DNA of 64,000 bases from Tetraselmis striata. Lineage: Eukaryota; Chlorophyta; Chlorodendrophyceae; Chlorodendrales; Chlorodendraceae. The notes under the pieces are model-generated. The model saw only the letters and a program-made list of their open reading frames with translations, was not told where the DNA came from and did no database searches. Below, in pieces: positions 1-12,700 of the stretch. The stretch is from NCBI GenBank assembly GCA_006384855.1, contig VCJN01001919.1, positions 124,001 to 188,000 of the forward strand. Reading direction: 5' to 3'. The translations under genes were made by a program, and so were the position numbers. Position 1 is the stretch's first letter; the number at the start of each line of letters is the position of its first letter.

Positions 1-33
1 GGGGGGGGGGGGGGCGGCGGGGGGCTATGCTGA

Positions 34-1284
34 CTATTCTAGAAACAAAGTTGGTGGCCCGGCAGCAGCCTTGTCCTGTAGCATCTGCCCTACAGTGGCA
101 GGGTTGTAGTCAGACGGAGCAGGAGAGCTGTAATCCACAGGGGCCGGGTTGGCTTGCTGGGGGGCGGTAGGAGCCTCATCCTCTTCTTCCAAATTTTTCA
201 TGAGGATCTGCATCGCCTTGTCCCTCTGTTGCTCATTGCCGTGCTTCAGCAGGAGTTGTGCAGTCCATATCTTGTTGTTCTTGGAAAGTGCGGAGGCAGT
301 AGAGTTGGATGCCTTCTTCTGCTCCCCGAAATGCTGTGCCACAAGGTTGTAAGCGGCCTCAGTCCGCTCCCCCTCACGACGAGTCCTCTTGCGGTTGTTC
401 TCAAGCTCACGTTGAGTGGCGCGGCCTGTGGCTGGACCTGCGCCGGTGGGGGGTGTACCACCGAGGCAGAACTCGCCAATGTTCTTGCCGTTGGGCAGCT
501 GGCCGAATAGAACAAAGCACTCCCAGGCGGGCTCGGTCCAAGCGGTAGGGATCGGCTTGCCCTGCACGCGGGCCCTGGACAAGCTGAAGTGCTCCCAATA
601 CTCGAGCTTGGCAGCGCTTTGCACGTCTGCCCATGTCTTGCCGCTTGGTGGCTTCTCGTCGGGGCCGAGGTGTCGGCGCAAGATAGGCAGGATCTCGTTC
701 TGCACAATCTTCACGATCTCGGCATGCTTGGTGAACAGAGGGCTCTTGCCCTTATTCTTGCCTGACTCGGTAAAGGAGGTGCGACGCTCGTAAGACTCCT
801 CGATAGTCGGGTGACCATCCTTCCCAGGGGTCCAGATACCAAGGGCCACGACGTCCGAAGCAAACTTGTTGTAGAAAGACCGTGCGAGCTTGGCGCGCTT
901 GAGGACTGTCTGCGTGGACTTGGAGCGATTGGCGGCCAAGACGCAGCGGACGGAGACTAGCACCTCCCCCAGCGCCCACTTCGAGTTGGCTTTGACCGTC
1001 GGCGCAGCTGCGCCCTCGCCATCACCGATGCCGTCTTCACACGCAGATTCAACTTCCGGGGAGATAAGGGCTGGTGAGGCGTCGGCGATGGCGTCGTCAG
1101 CGTCGGTCTCGCCCTCGCCCACGTCGTCGTTGTCGTCCCAGAAGGCATTCTCAACAGCATCACGGGCAACATCGCCCGCAGCGACTGCAGGAGGCGACTC
1201 AACCATCCGCGCACAAGCCTCGTCGACCAGGGCAATGAAGGAGGAAGGAGCAGTGGCGGGGTCGGTGGTGTGTGGCGCTGGCAT
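34..1284 (-). CDS. Hypothetical protein, 416 aa, single exon
   Basis: Open from ATG at 1284 to TAG at 34 without an intron, unusual beside its intron-rich neighbours. The N-terminal quarter is acidic and low-complexity (runs of D, E and A, about residues 40-85). The middle (about 100-260) is basic and rich in W, Y and K and looks folded, with spaced tryptophans (SKWALGEVLVSVR, GIWTPGKDG, KTWADVQSAAKLEYWEHF). A basic/acidic helix-prone segment (NNRKRTRREGERTE, about 300) and a P/A/Q-rich tail follow. I do not recognise the family. The layout (acidic head, Myb-like tryptophan spacing, charged helix) recalls DNA-binding accessory ORFs of plant and algal transposons, but I see no flanking repeats to prove that. 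G-runs sit next to both ends (1-14 and 1363-1388). Confidence 0.6.
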   Translation of the reverse strand: MPAPHTTDPATAPSSFIALVDEACARMVESPPAVAAGDVARDAVENAFWDDNDDVGEGETDADDAIADASPALISPEVESACEDGIGDGEGAAAPTVKANSKWALGEVLVSVRCVLAANRSKSTQTVLKRAKLARSFYNKFASDVVALGIWTPGKDGHPTIEESYERRTSFTESGKNKGKSPLFTKHAEIVKIVQNEILPILRRHLGPDEKPPSGKTWADVQSAAKLEYWEHFSLSRARVQGKPIPTAWTEPAWECFVLFGQLPNGKNIGEFCLGGTPPTGAGPATGRATQRELENNRKRTRREGERTEAAYNLVAQHFGEQKKASNSTASALSKNNKIWTAQLLLKHGNEQQRDKAMQILMKNLEEEDEAPTAPQQANPAPVDYSSPAPSDYNPATVGQMLQDKAAAGPPTLFLE

Positions 1285-2072
1285 AGTGGGAGCTACGACG
1301 TGACGCCTCGTTGACCTGACTGCGCGCAGTCAGCACACGTGTCAATACCTTGACCGCGGGTGGGGGGGGGGGGGGGGGGGGGGGGGGGCAGCCGGTGCGT
1401 CGCCTGCACCGAGAAATGCGGACGTGTTGGCACGCTTCGGGACGGACGGCGGTGGTACAGAAGCTGCGAGGGGCCGGAGGGGGGGCGGGGGGTCGAGGAC
1501 GCGCGATCGCGCATGATGGGCTCACCTGATGTCTTTCGTCGGAGGAAATGGCTTTCGTCGGAGATCTCCGACGAAACGGCTGACGGCTGTAGGAAATCAC
1601 TCCTCCGACCATTCTCCGACGAAGTTATAGGGCGCGAGACCGCTTCGTCTGACGATCGTAACTTGGGGGGTTGCGCGTCCCATTTCCTACAGCCGGGGTA
1701 TCCGGGTGTGTTCGGTACGATTCTACGATCCCGGACGTTTCGTTTGACGATCGTAACTTCTGCCTTATTGCGACAGTCGACAGTAGGGTACCATTACAGG
1801 GAGGGTACCGTTACTACCCTGGTACAGGTAGGTGCCTGTGATGTCATCGTCGATTTGGCGGTCCACGATTTGACGATCGACGTGGCTTGTCATCGTCGGC
1901 TTGCCATCGTCGTTTCACCACATCACCCAGCAACTGGAGCCACAGTCATGCACTGCTCTTCTCGTCTCGGCTGGAGTTCCGGCGGTGTCGTACAGTGAGG
2001 CACGATATCAGTGTCCGCTGCCTTCATCTCACCGCACTGGCCCCGCCCAGCAGGCCCTGTGCCCCTTCCACG
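1285..2072. other. Divergent intergenic region with repeated motifs
   Basis: This gap separates the leftward gene at 34-1284 from the rightward CRTISO-like gene. It holds a G-run (1363-1388), a cluster of TTTCGTCGGA-type motifs in both orientations (1533-1625), and the motif GACGATCGTAACTT twice (about 1652 and 1746). I see no convincing coding exon. It probably contains both promoters; no TATA box could be assigned. Confidence 0.5.
1553..1576. repeat. 24-bp perfect palindrome
   Basis: The 24 bases form a perfect inverted repeat centred on AGATCT with half-site TTTCGTCGGAGA. More copies of the half-site motif TCGTCGGAG / CTCCGACGA lie at about 1535 and 1600-1622. It could be a protein-binding site or the stem of a small foldback element. 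Confidence 0.7.
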
Positions 2073-5000
2073 ATGGTGGCCTGCGCTGCCCCGGAGCTGC
2101 GTCGTGGCGCGCCGAGCCTCGCCGCGCGCTCCACCTCCTCGCGCTGCTCCCCCGCTCTGCGCCCCCCTGCCCCTTCGCCGCACCGCCGGCCAGCACGCGC
2201 CGGCTGTGCCACAAACCCGCCGGCGTGGCGCCGCCTAGATCGTCAAACTGCGCGCAGGGGGTCAGCTGCAGTTTCACGCGTGGGCGGGCAGACCGACGCC
2301 AGCGTACCCGCGGCTGATGAGACGGCCGACGTGGTGGTGATCGGGTCGGGCATTGGCGGTGGGGATCGCTCCCATCCCCCCCCCCCCCCCCCCCCGCGCC
2401 CCCCGCCGCCCCAAATTACCCCACAGGCCACCGCCCACGCTGCAATTCACAGACCCGCGAGATTCTCTATCCATCGCCAGCTGACTTCCTGCTTGGTATC
2501 TTTATGTATGCCTATGTTATTCCGATTGAAGGTTCACCTGTGTCCATGTTTAGTTTGTCACGGCACAGGGCAATGCTTGCCGTCAGACTATTCACAGCCC
2601 ATTTTGACATCCTGCGATGTCACCGGTGTCACCATGATTTGCATGTACAGGCATGCCATGTTCTAGACGCATCGCACCTGACGAGACGCTGCGTGGCATG
2701 CCTGATATTCGCCTCGGCATCCTCCCCCCCCCCCCCCCCCCCCCCCTTTTTCGGGCTGCACTTAGGCCTCTGCTGCGGTGCTCTCCTGGCACGTTATGGC
2801 TTGGATGTGGTGGTGTGTGAGAGCCACTACCTGCCAGGTGCCCCCCTCCTCCCACACGCTCGCCCCTACACACACCCTGCCTCAGCCCTCTGCCTGCAAA
2901 CTTCGCCGCTCACAACCCCACGCGCGCGACCTTCTGCAGGCGGCTGTGCCCACACGTTCTCAAAGGACGGCTACCAGTTTGACGTCGGTGAGTGCGACGC
3001 CATCATGCACACGCCGCACAGGCAACCGGCACACCGGCGGCCGCTTGGGGTTCTTGTCACCGTACCCAACTCACCCCACCCGTGCGCACACTGTCCCGCT
3101 CGACAGGGCCGTCCTTCCATGCCGGCCTGTCTCAGCAAAAGGGCGAGACAACTTCGCCATTGAAGCAGGTCCTGGATGCCCTGGACGAGCCGCTAGACTG
3201 CGTCACCTACGATCGGGTGCGGCTCCCTCTCAACATGCACCACCCTCTATGGGCAGTTGCCAGCGCTGCGCTGTGCTGACGCGCGCTGGGTCCCGTGCGG
3301 CGCAGTGGGTGGTGCATAGCCCGGAGGGCGCCTGGGACTGCGTGGCCAACGCGGAGGCGTACCGGAACAGCATCCGCGGGATTGCGGGCGAGGAAGGCGG
3401 TCGCAGAGGTCTGCCCCCCTCTCCCCCCCTGGCTCGCCCCCCTGGCAGCTGCGCGCGGATGTTTGCCTTGCATCAAGACTGCGTTCACCCTGCCCCGCCA
3501 ACCCGCAGTGGGACGCACTTGTGAGGCGGATGGAGCCGCTGTCAAACGGGGCGGGCATGCTCCCGGCGGCTGCCCTGCGGATGGATCTGGGTGAGGCTGA
3601 GCCCTGCTCCGTTGGGGAGGTTGGCGCGGGGACCCCGCGGGTGTCGGTTCGCCCCCTTAGGGTAGCCACTGCTGGCGCAATTGAGCGGGTCCTGATATGG
3701 CGCAGGTGCGGCCATCACCGTCGGCAAGGCGCTGGCAGCTGGCGGGAACCTCGGGCCCGGCTTTGCGCGCACGGGGCTGCTGGCGTCCACTCTCACGGTG
3801 CGCATGGGGCTGCACGGGCAGGGGGCGTCGATCACCGCAGCAGGGGGGGTACAGGTCATGGCCTCGCTGTGCCCGCCGCCGCTCCATTGGGCCTTGCTGC
3901 GTGCGACCCACCATGACACCGGCAATGCAGCATCCTACGCCGTACGTGTCTGGTGCACGTTTGGGTGCACGTGTTACCGGCGACGGTGTGGTTATGGCAT
4001 CCGTTGCATCAGTGGATTCGGGAACTAGGTTTGGGTTGCTTCGAAAGCTTTGGGTAGCCCACCCACACCTAGGAACCCACGCGCACACGGGTGATGACGC
4101 AACCACAGGAACACTCGTTATAGTTTCCGCTACATTTGACCTCTGATGGGTACGGCAGGTTCTTATTTACTGAGTGCTGTTATTACCCCGCCAGCAGCCG
4201 CATGCACATGAATGTAAACTTGAGGTTGGCCCACATGCCACCCACTCCCCCTTCCCTTTTCCTCCGCCTCTTCTGCTTCTCATGGGCGCCATGCTATCAC
4301 GGTGACAGGGCCCCTTCTCAGACGTGGTGAAGCGGGAGGTCACCAACACGCGCCTGAAGAACCTGCTGGACCTGGAGTGCTTCGTGCTGTCGGTGAGCAG
4401 GGGCCTGACTGGCCGAACCCGTCATGGCGGCATCAAAGCACTGCCCCTAGCGGCACCTGTGCAGCAGATATGATGGCACCACACCCGGACCTCCGAGTAT
4501 TGCCACGCATCTGTGCCAGGGCGGAGCCATCGCCAACCCACGAGTGCATGTATTACTCGATGGTTTCATGTGATTTGCGTGAACATTCCACAAGCTCTAC
4601 CAATAGCCAGCCCTGTTAAGTCCTGCTGAGCTATCCTCCCCCCACACACCCACCCACTTCTGCCTGTCCTGCTGCAGGGATGCCTCGCAGATGATACCAT
4701 TTGTGAGCCCCCCCCCCCCCCCCCCCTTCCTCGCACCTCTCCTTCCCACTCCCCACTCCCCACCCACGAGGAGGGACACGGCGTCCCGCCACGAGTGGCG
4801 CTGCTTTGTCACTGAGTCTGTTTGGGGTCCATTGCCGCTGTCAGGCGCGGAGATGGCATACATGTTTGCGGAGCGGAACAAGGTGGGTATCCCCCCGCGC
4901 GAATTTGTGACTGGCATCGCTCCTTTTTCCCCTGCCCGTCGCTGTCCTGCGGCGACCTCCTACGAGGCAAAAGTGTGTGTGCTGTTGACTTGCCACTCGG

Positions 5001-6856
5001 CCCACAGGCAGGCTCCACGATCGACTACCCCATGGGCGGCGGGAAGTCCATCATCGATGCTCTGGTCAGGGGGCTGGAGAAGAACGGGGGCAAGCTGAGG
5101 CTGCAGGCGCATGTGGAGAAGGTCTGATGCCTACCATTCTTGTGACCGCCGCGCGTCCTCACCTCCGCGACACCATGCCCAAGCTTGAGGTGTGGCGTTT
5201 TGGTCAATGCCCTGCTTTGTCCAGGTGCTGGTGGAGGCGGGGCAGGCGGCAGGTGTGACGCTTAGGGCTCAGGGCCGTCGCCCGGCACAGACCATCAGGT
5301 GCCCCCTCCCCTCCTCCCTTGCTGGCATGGTCCCCGATCTGCGCGATGGGGTAGCTGAGCGCGTCAATGCTGGTGGTGTCAGGGCCCGTAAGGCCGTGAT
5401 AAGCAACGCCACGGTATGGGACACCCTCAAGCTGCTGCCCTGAGGTGAGTTGGGACCACACATTCCACGACCACGTGGTGATGCCGCCCTCGCTATGGCC
5501 CTGTTCATTTCCTAGCGGCATGGCGCCAAGGGCTTGCGGTACTCGCCGTGCCGGCAGGGTGCGGTGCAGGAGTCCTGGCGGCGGGATCGCGCCAAGGCGC
5601 CCATGAACGAGAGCTTCCTTCACATGCACCTGGGGATCGACGCAACCGGTCTGCCCGCGGATCTGGAGTGCCACCACCTTATCGTCAATGACTGGAACAA
5701 CCTCAGGCGAGCGCCCTGCCCCCCCCCCCCCCCCCCCCCTGCAATCCCTCGCATTTTTCTTCCCTACTTGAGCACTCGCGGTAGCTCTGTTGTCTGCATG
5801 TCATCAGGATGCGGCTGCTCTGCCCCCTTCTTGTGCCCCCCCCCAATGCCGAATCACGCAGGGCCCCCCAGAATGTGGTTGTTGCCTCCATTCCAACAGT
5901 GTTTGACCCAAGCCTGGCGCCGCCAAACAAGCACGCGATACACGTGGTGCGCGCCACGCTGCCAGGGATGGCTGTGAAGTGGAAACACGCATGGCTGCCT
6001 TGCGGGCGTACTGACCTCTGCAGCCCCGCCTGCCTCACCCGCAGTACTCTGCCGGCAACGAGCCCTACTCAGTGTGGGAGGGTCTCAAGCGAGGCTCGCC
6101 GGAGTACAACGAGCTCAAGGAGGAGCGCTCGCAGTGCTTGATTAAGGTGGGGCAGCCTCCATCCCCGTCCCAGAGCAACCGGCTGGCACGCCCCGCCTTG
6201 CTTTGAGCAGCATGTTCCGGGGCGCAGGGCCTCGAGCGCATCATCCCAGATGTGCAGGAGCGCATTGAGCTCAAGATGGTGGGCACCCCACTTACGCACG
6301 AATTCTTTAACCGCCGCCATCGCGGCACGTACGGCGCTGCCTACTCCGCCGGGAGGTGACCCCCCCCCCCCCCCCCCCAACACCCCCACCCTTCCCTTTC
6401 AGTGTCACTCCTCCGATCACTTTCCCTTTTATGTTCCCAGCACCATTAGCGCCACAGCCATGGAAATCGCCATGGGCATCGCCGCCGTCGTCATCACCGC
6501 CATTGCCATTTGGCATCGGCATCGGCACCACCACAAGTGATGTTGTCATCACCATCACCAAGACTGCCCCCATCACAAACATCATCACTATCGGCATTAT
6601 CGTGTCACCACCATGATACAGATGCAATTGCTGCCTTCGGGCGGCTGTGAGCGCGCTTGCTGATGTGGAATGTGTCCTCAGGGGGGAGGCCTTCCCCGGG
6701 CCGGCCACGCCTCTCAAGGGGCTGTACATGTGCGGCGACTCCACGGCGCCCGGCATCGGCGTGCCAGCTGCTGCTGCGTCCGGCATGATCTGCGCCAACA
6801 CGCTGGTGCCTGTTAAGCAGCACCTGGAGCTGCTGAAGGCGGTCGGCTTGGCATAG
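2073..6856 (+). CDS. CRTISO: CRTISO-type carotenoid isomerase, 18 exons
   Basis: FAD-dependent carotenoid (prolycopene) isomerase-like protein, expected in the plastid, where it turns poly-cis carotenes into all-trans lycopene. Exons: 2073-2358, 2766-2837, 2940-2987, 3107-3216, 3306-3408, 3509-3590, 3706-3797, 4309-4392, 4678-4702, 4845-4882, 5008-5121, 5225-5298, 5383-5444, 5558-5706, 5862-5946, 6045-6146, 6228-6355, 6682-6856; about 608 aa. Residues 1-80 are A/R/S-rich, like a plastid transit peptide. The dinucleotide-binding motif VVVIGSGIGG follows, with family blocks GGGKSIIDALVRGLEKNGG, SNATVWDTLKLLP and CGDSTAPGIGVPAAAASG. Two exon ends do not fit by one base: exon 5 (3408) leaves phase 1 before a phase-0 exon, and an extra T at 5441 makes TGA in exon 13. 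Exon 14 uses a GC donor. A CRTISO-like paralogue rather than CRTISO itself is possible. Confidence 0.88.
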
Positions 6857-9785
6857 CCCCTCGCATATTGTTAGAAACAGTGAATGCCCACTATTGCGGG
6901 AATGTAGATCAGTAGCGCCGTGAAGGAAGTCGGCGAGCATACTGACCTCTTCTGTAAGGCATCGGTCAAAGCTCTGCGGACAGGGACCTGAAATACGAAT
7001 AATTAACGCCATTCTCATTTGCAAGTGGCTGTGAACCGTTTCTTTGTGCATATTCAGCGCAGTTCCGCCCAGAAGCAGTGCAGATTGGTGACAGAGGTGG
7101 CGTGCATGCACGTTTCCTTATTCATTGCTGAGAACTGTCTGCTATACAATACATGACAATAATACGCAGAAACTTTGAGGGGCGTTGCTTGATCCTGCCT
7201 CTAGATGATACGGGAGATTGGCTGCGCATGATGAATAAACAGATCATCCAGGGAGCAGTGTGGGGGTCTCCCGGGCGGATCCCTTTTGCTCTCTAGCGAT
7301 CTGCTTCGATAAATATGATATTATGTGGACATGTGTATATTGTAAACTGTGGTTAATTCATGTGACATATACAGCATATTTTTCATATGTATCCGCCCGC
7401 CCGCCCCGGGCCCGAGATGCCAGGCCGTGCGCCGCGCCGCCGGGCGCGATCGTAATACTACCCTGTACTTCTATACATCCTACTCCGAGTCTCCGACCCT
7501 ACGAGGATCCTACTAGTGCTGGCTACAGTAGTCGACAACTGGCAACAGTAGTTAAACCCTTGCAGCTTCTCTACGACAAGTCGACAACGGCCGTTATTTC
7601 GGCAGCAATCCAGTCAGCACGGACTATGGGGGTGCGCGTGCCCCCGATAAGCTTTTAAGCACGGATAAAATGTTAGCAAATGAATGAATGTGGAGCTTCC
7701 ACCCCGCAGTTGCTGTAGAGGACCTTTCCAATTGTCGTTTTCTGGTGATTTCCTGATATCGTCTTCTGCAGCTAGCCCATGTAAATATATAATAAATGTG
7801 GATTGTTGTCGTGTCCTTTGGGTGACGACGTGGCATCGTAGCAGCCTTGCGCGCGCCACTGCCCCTAGCAGTTTTGTCAATGCTCGAAATAAAGTGCCGA
7901 AAATGGCACCAGTCCAATGGTAGCATAACACGCGGCGCGCTATGTATCACCCAAGCTTCACCATGTGGATAGCCCACACCAGATCTCCCGATGCACTACA
8001 TACTGTCACGACGCAGCGCGGGAGGTGTGGGGGGAAAGATAGGCATTATGCCAAAGCATCGACTACTGCGAAATCGCAGAAATATTGCGATGAGCAAAAA
8101 ATAGCAAAAAAATTCTGCTAATTTGGGAAAACGCTAGATAATGCAGTTGTTTGTTTACTTGAGACCTCTTGTGGGCTCGAGTTTAAGGCACTATGAATTT
8201 CACCTAGGTGCGCGTTACGAGGCCTATTAACATTGATGGGCTCTAAACTACTTTGAAAACATGGTTTTGGGCTGGCAGACCCCTTAAACGTTAACAATAA
8301 ATGGTAATACTGAGCGCGACGAAATCCGGGCAATGTGTAACCTGGTATTTTATAATAGCGCATTCGTGATAGCCCATGCGCTTTCCAACGCGACCTCGTA
8401 CGCCTGAATCCGAGACCGTTTCGCGAAGATATGCCTCTTGGCACACCTCCCAAAACTGCAATTGCATCAATTGTTTTCCAACACTGACGGGGCTCAGATT
8501 CATATATACCCTCTCGCGTAGATGAGACTCATTTCAATTCAATGCAAAACACGGAGTGGTTGCATAACACCTCTATGTCGGCGAATTTGAAAAAATACCC
8601 CTATACTTGCCAAAAACCGTTATTTATATGGGTCCATCCAAACCCGTTTACAGTGCAAAAAATGGGCAGCAGTGTTGAGGCTGTTCTACCACTTTATCAC
8701 ACACTTCTCCGCGCCAAAATAATCAACATTTCCCAATTGAAGACGATGAGCCCAGTTACAGTTATTGTTGAGTGTATTGTACTCGTACATGCGGTTCTTT
8801 GAATGGCATCCAATAATTTTGCCGTATACCCGCAACAGTGAATTCCCGCGTTGTGTGATTGTTGGGGGCAAGATTTTTGTGCTTGGGAGGTATAGATCTA
8901 CACAGTAGTAAATCTTAAATAACATGCATGTGCAATATGTAAAAACATATGCATGTATAGAGATAAAGATATATACATCTGCATATATTCACATGTACTA
9001 TACAGGTATGTCTATAACATAATGAACAACGCATATACCTGCTACGCGTGCGCGCGGTACCAATGTATCATAGCTATCATCATCTCGCGTCGTCGTCGCA
9101 GCCGATCGTATGTCAGAGATCATGATAGTCGCTATTCCCTCACAGGGTTCTGTAAATGGCTACTCGCCTTCTGCTGCTAGCTCATGTACATGATGTTTAT
9201 CACATAAATAAGGGCTTTTCACAGAAGCGCACTACAAACAGAACTAACAGCAACTATGAAAGGTAGCTCATGTACATTGTTCTGTAAATGGCTGGTACCC
9301 TCTGCGATCATCTTCGCACTCTGGGTCACTCAACTGACGAAATATAAAAGTGACAATATTTTATGGCCATATATTGCCACATCCGAGCATCCGACTGAAT
9401 CCGTCCGAGATATTTGTTCACTTTGAGGCGTCCGCAGTCATCGGTATGCTACTTCCGTTTTATAGTCGTTGTGTCATCGTAACGTTTCTCGATATCCACG
9501 GAAGTGGCGTGATGCTGCACCTGATACTGGCGCAGCACGTGTCATATTTCTGCTGCGCGCCGCACCTGCGTTGCGTCCCGCTTCTGCGGCCCCGGAATAA
9601 CTTGATATATCCTTAAAGGGTTTGCCCAGTCATCTTGCCGCCCGCCCATCCGGCGGCACATCCCGCCCACCCTTGCAGCACCGAGCTGCGCCGCGTCGCC
9701 GGAACTAGTCACTGAAGCGCCGGCCTAGGCACAAGCCGCCTGTTGCGCGGGTTGTTGCTAGTCCCCGGTGCTGGGGACCGCCGCG
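6857..9785. other. Intergenic region, no gene seen
   Basis: About 2.9 kb of lower-GC DNA between the CRTISO-like and OGDH genes. It contains one reversed copy of a dispersed repeat (7690-7793), a short end-fragment of the same family (about 9160-9190), and AT-rich stretches around 8000-9000 whose short ORFs look random. The last 150 bases before 9786 are GC-rich and probably hold the OGDH promoter and 5' UTR. Confidence 0.6.
7690..7793 (-). repeat. Dispersed repeat family copy (reverse)
   Basis: Read on the minus strand this matches 30951-31055, 48165-48275 and 48485-48590. It starts at the shared end (TTTACATG.GCTAGC.GCAGAAG), continues with GATATCAGGAAATCACC, then AAAGGTCCTCTACAGC. The family edge is constant and the inner end varies, as for a mobile element copied from one end. 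Confidence 0.8.
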
Positions 9786-12700
9786 ATGGCGCTCTCCTTC
9801 ACCCGTGACCGGGCAGCTGCTGCCGCCTGGCGCTGCGCCTCGCTGCTGCCGGCCGCGCTGTCGGAAGGCGCTGCATCCCGTACACGTACCATCGTCACCC
9901 GCTGCTCCTCCTCCCCGGCCAGCGCCACGGCCGCCGATGCCGCAGCGGCCAGCCTGATCCGGCCTATGGGCTGCACCTCTCCCTGGCGCGGTGGTCTGGT
10001 CCCCGCTCGTGGCTTCCATGCGGCGCCGGTGCCCGGCAAGGCTGCGTCGGAGGCGCCCAAGGCTGTGCCGCTGAGCAAGCTGAAGGACTCCTTCCTGGAC
10101 GGCACCAGCAGCAGCTACCTCGAGAACCTGGAGGAGAAGTACCGCCGCGACCCCGCCTCCGTCGACCGCACTTGGGCCTCCTTCTTCCGCATGCAGGTGC
10201 CGCGAACCGCACGTCAACTGCGCCCTGCCTACCCTACCCGGCCACGTGCACGCGCGTGCATGAGCGCCGAGCGCCGACACGGCGACCATCGGGGCATATT
10301 TAGGGTTTGCCCGCTTTTTCGTCTCGAAACCCGACCACCGTTAACCCCCCCCCCCCCCCCCCCCCCCCGCGCGCGCGCCCCTCCCCCCGCGCAAACCACC
10401 ACTGCCACCGCTACCACCACTGCTCCAGCGCAATCATCCAGCTCGCCAACAGAATGTGGCTTCCCTCCTGCGAGATCTCGGTGTTTGGGGGGGGATGACG
10501 GGGCAGTTTATTCTTATTTTAATCTCAATGTGTGCAGGCACATCCTACTATTTTCGCATGTACACATACGTTTGCTGCTCGGCTTGGCTCTGCCACCCTG
10601 CTCTAGGATGTCTTCTCCGCCTCACCTCCCGGCAAGTGACCGACTTGCTCGTGCGGTGGTCGCAGGATGGCGGGGTGCACCCGGAGGCGGTCGCGGAGGC
10701 CTTCCACGCGTGGGAGATGGGCACCACCAACGTGAACCCACTCTCGCTGGCGGCCACCTCCAACCAGACCATCCAGGAGTCCATGAAGCTGCTCACCCTC
10801 GTGCGAGCTTACCAGGTGCCCCCCCCCCCCCCCCCTGGTCGGCCTTTGTGCATTCACTTCAGGGTGGTCGGCAAGCGCAATCGGGCAACCAACTGCTGAA
10901 CCCCCCCCCCCCCCCCCCTACCTCTTTCTCGTCCCCTATTGTCCCCAAAGGTGCAAGGGCATCTTGCCGCGCAGCTGGACCCGCTGAAGCACACCGTGCG
11001 CCCCGAGATCGAGCTGCTGGACCCCAAGTTCTACGGCTTCAGTGAGGCAGACCTTGACCGCGAGTTTTACGTGGGCACCTGGGACACCGAGGTGAGCGCC
11101 GTGGCCGTGACGCATGGAGGTGGGAGAGGCGCGGGATGGGTGAGCTGGTGGCAGGAGGGTTGGGAGGGGAGGGGGGGGGGGGGGGGCGGGCAACTACGGA
11201 CAGACTCGCGGTACAGAAGTGGTACTGGTGCCACCGTGGCGATGACACCGTTCTGATCACTGGTCGGCACCCGTATGCCCCTGGTATTGAGACCGCGGGA
11301 GCGGGCCGCCCTGCTACTCGATGTGCCTCCCCCTCCCCCCCCCTCCCCCTCCTCTTCCTTCTTGCCGTGCGCCCAGATGGGCTCCTCACACCGGATGGGC
11401 CGTGAAAGCATGCCGTATCCAGCACGTTTCGGGTTTGCTTTACGTTGCGGGTTTGTTACCCCCACCCCCGAAGGAAGGATATCCTTTGTCGTTCTGGACA
11501 TCTATCAGAATACACAATATAGTACAGAATCTTTGACTCGGGGGTGGAGGACGATTCGTTGTGTTTGTGGACCATTAAAACAAGTGACTAGTTTTACCGG
11601 AGTTCGCCGTTTTGGGGGGACGGGTTGTGGAGGGCTGTCTGGGGGTCAGCAGGGGGCTGACACGCCACCTGGCGGCCGCAGGGTTTCCTGAGCGAGCAGC
11701 GCCCGGTGCGCACGCTGCGAGAGATGGTGGACTGCATGCGCATGGCGTACTGCGGCTCCACCGGCATCGAGTACATGCACATCACAGACCGCAAGAAGTG
11801 CAACTGGATCCGCGAGCAGGTGGAGCTGCCGGAGAAGTTCAAGGTGCGCCCCGCCCCGCGCCCGTGCTTGGGTGGGTGGAGAGCACGGCGGGGACAGCGC
11901 CGAAGAGGGAGAGGGAGGGAAGGAGGGAGGGGGAGAAGTTGCATTACTTGGAAAGAGCCGCCATGACACTGACACTGATATAAGCAGCTGCCAGGGAAGA
12001 GGACTGACTGGCATGTGGAAGGGGAGGGCACTGCGGCGGGCCGCAAACGGGGGGGGGGGGGGGGGGGGGGGTTGCAGCTGCTGCCTGAATCCCGGCGGCC
12101 CGCTTTGGCGCTTTTCGCCGCTGCAGCTGCTGCGCTAAGAGTCCTCCGCAGCAGCGGCTCGGAATGTTGCCGCCCCACCCACCCCACTCACCTCGAGACC
12201 CGGGCATCCGAGGCGCTCTAGCTGCCAACAAGTCACCCTTGCTACGCACATTAGTCCGACACCCCGCGTACCCATGAAACAGCTGCCGGGAAGTGCGACT
12301 TTTTGGTTATTAGTTCCTTCCCTTTGAAGGCCCAGAAGCATAGCATGATTGTCGTTTCATTTTGACAGCCGCTGTTTGGTTATCATTGCGGGAGAGCAGC
12401 GTAGGGAGGTTGGGAGGGGCCGACGGCGCCCCTGTGCCTGCGCAGTACGGCACAGAGATGAAGAAGCGCATCCTGGATCGCCTCGTCTGGAGCGAGATGT
12501 TCGAGACCTTCCTGGCGAACAAGGTGGGTGGCGCTGTGCCTTGCGTGAGGATGGCATGTCGTGTACGGCGGCATCACCCTCAAGGCGGCCCTGACGGAGA
12601 AACCTCCCCCTTGCGCCCCGCCATGCTTGTTGCCCGCTCGCAGTACGCCGCCACCAAGCGCTTTGGGCTGGAGGGCGGCGAGTCCATCATCCCGGGCATG

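Noticed and set aside
246..979. Several long ORFs on the plus strand and other minus frames over 34-1284
   Set aside because: They are shadows of the 416-aa frame; composition is Ser/Arg/Pro-rich without structure.
6307..6801. Met/Val-rich minus ORF and His/Thr-rich plus ORF
   Set aside because: They come from a CATCAC/CACCAT simple repeat in the last CRTISO intron.
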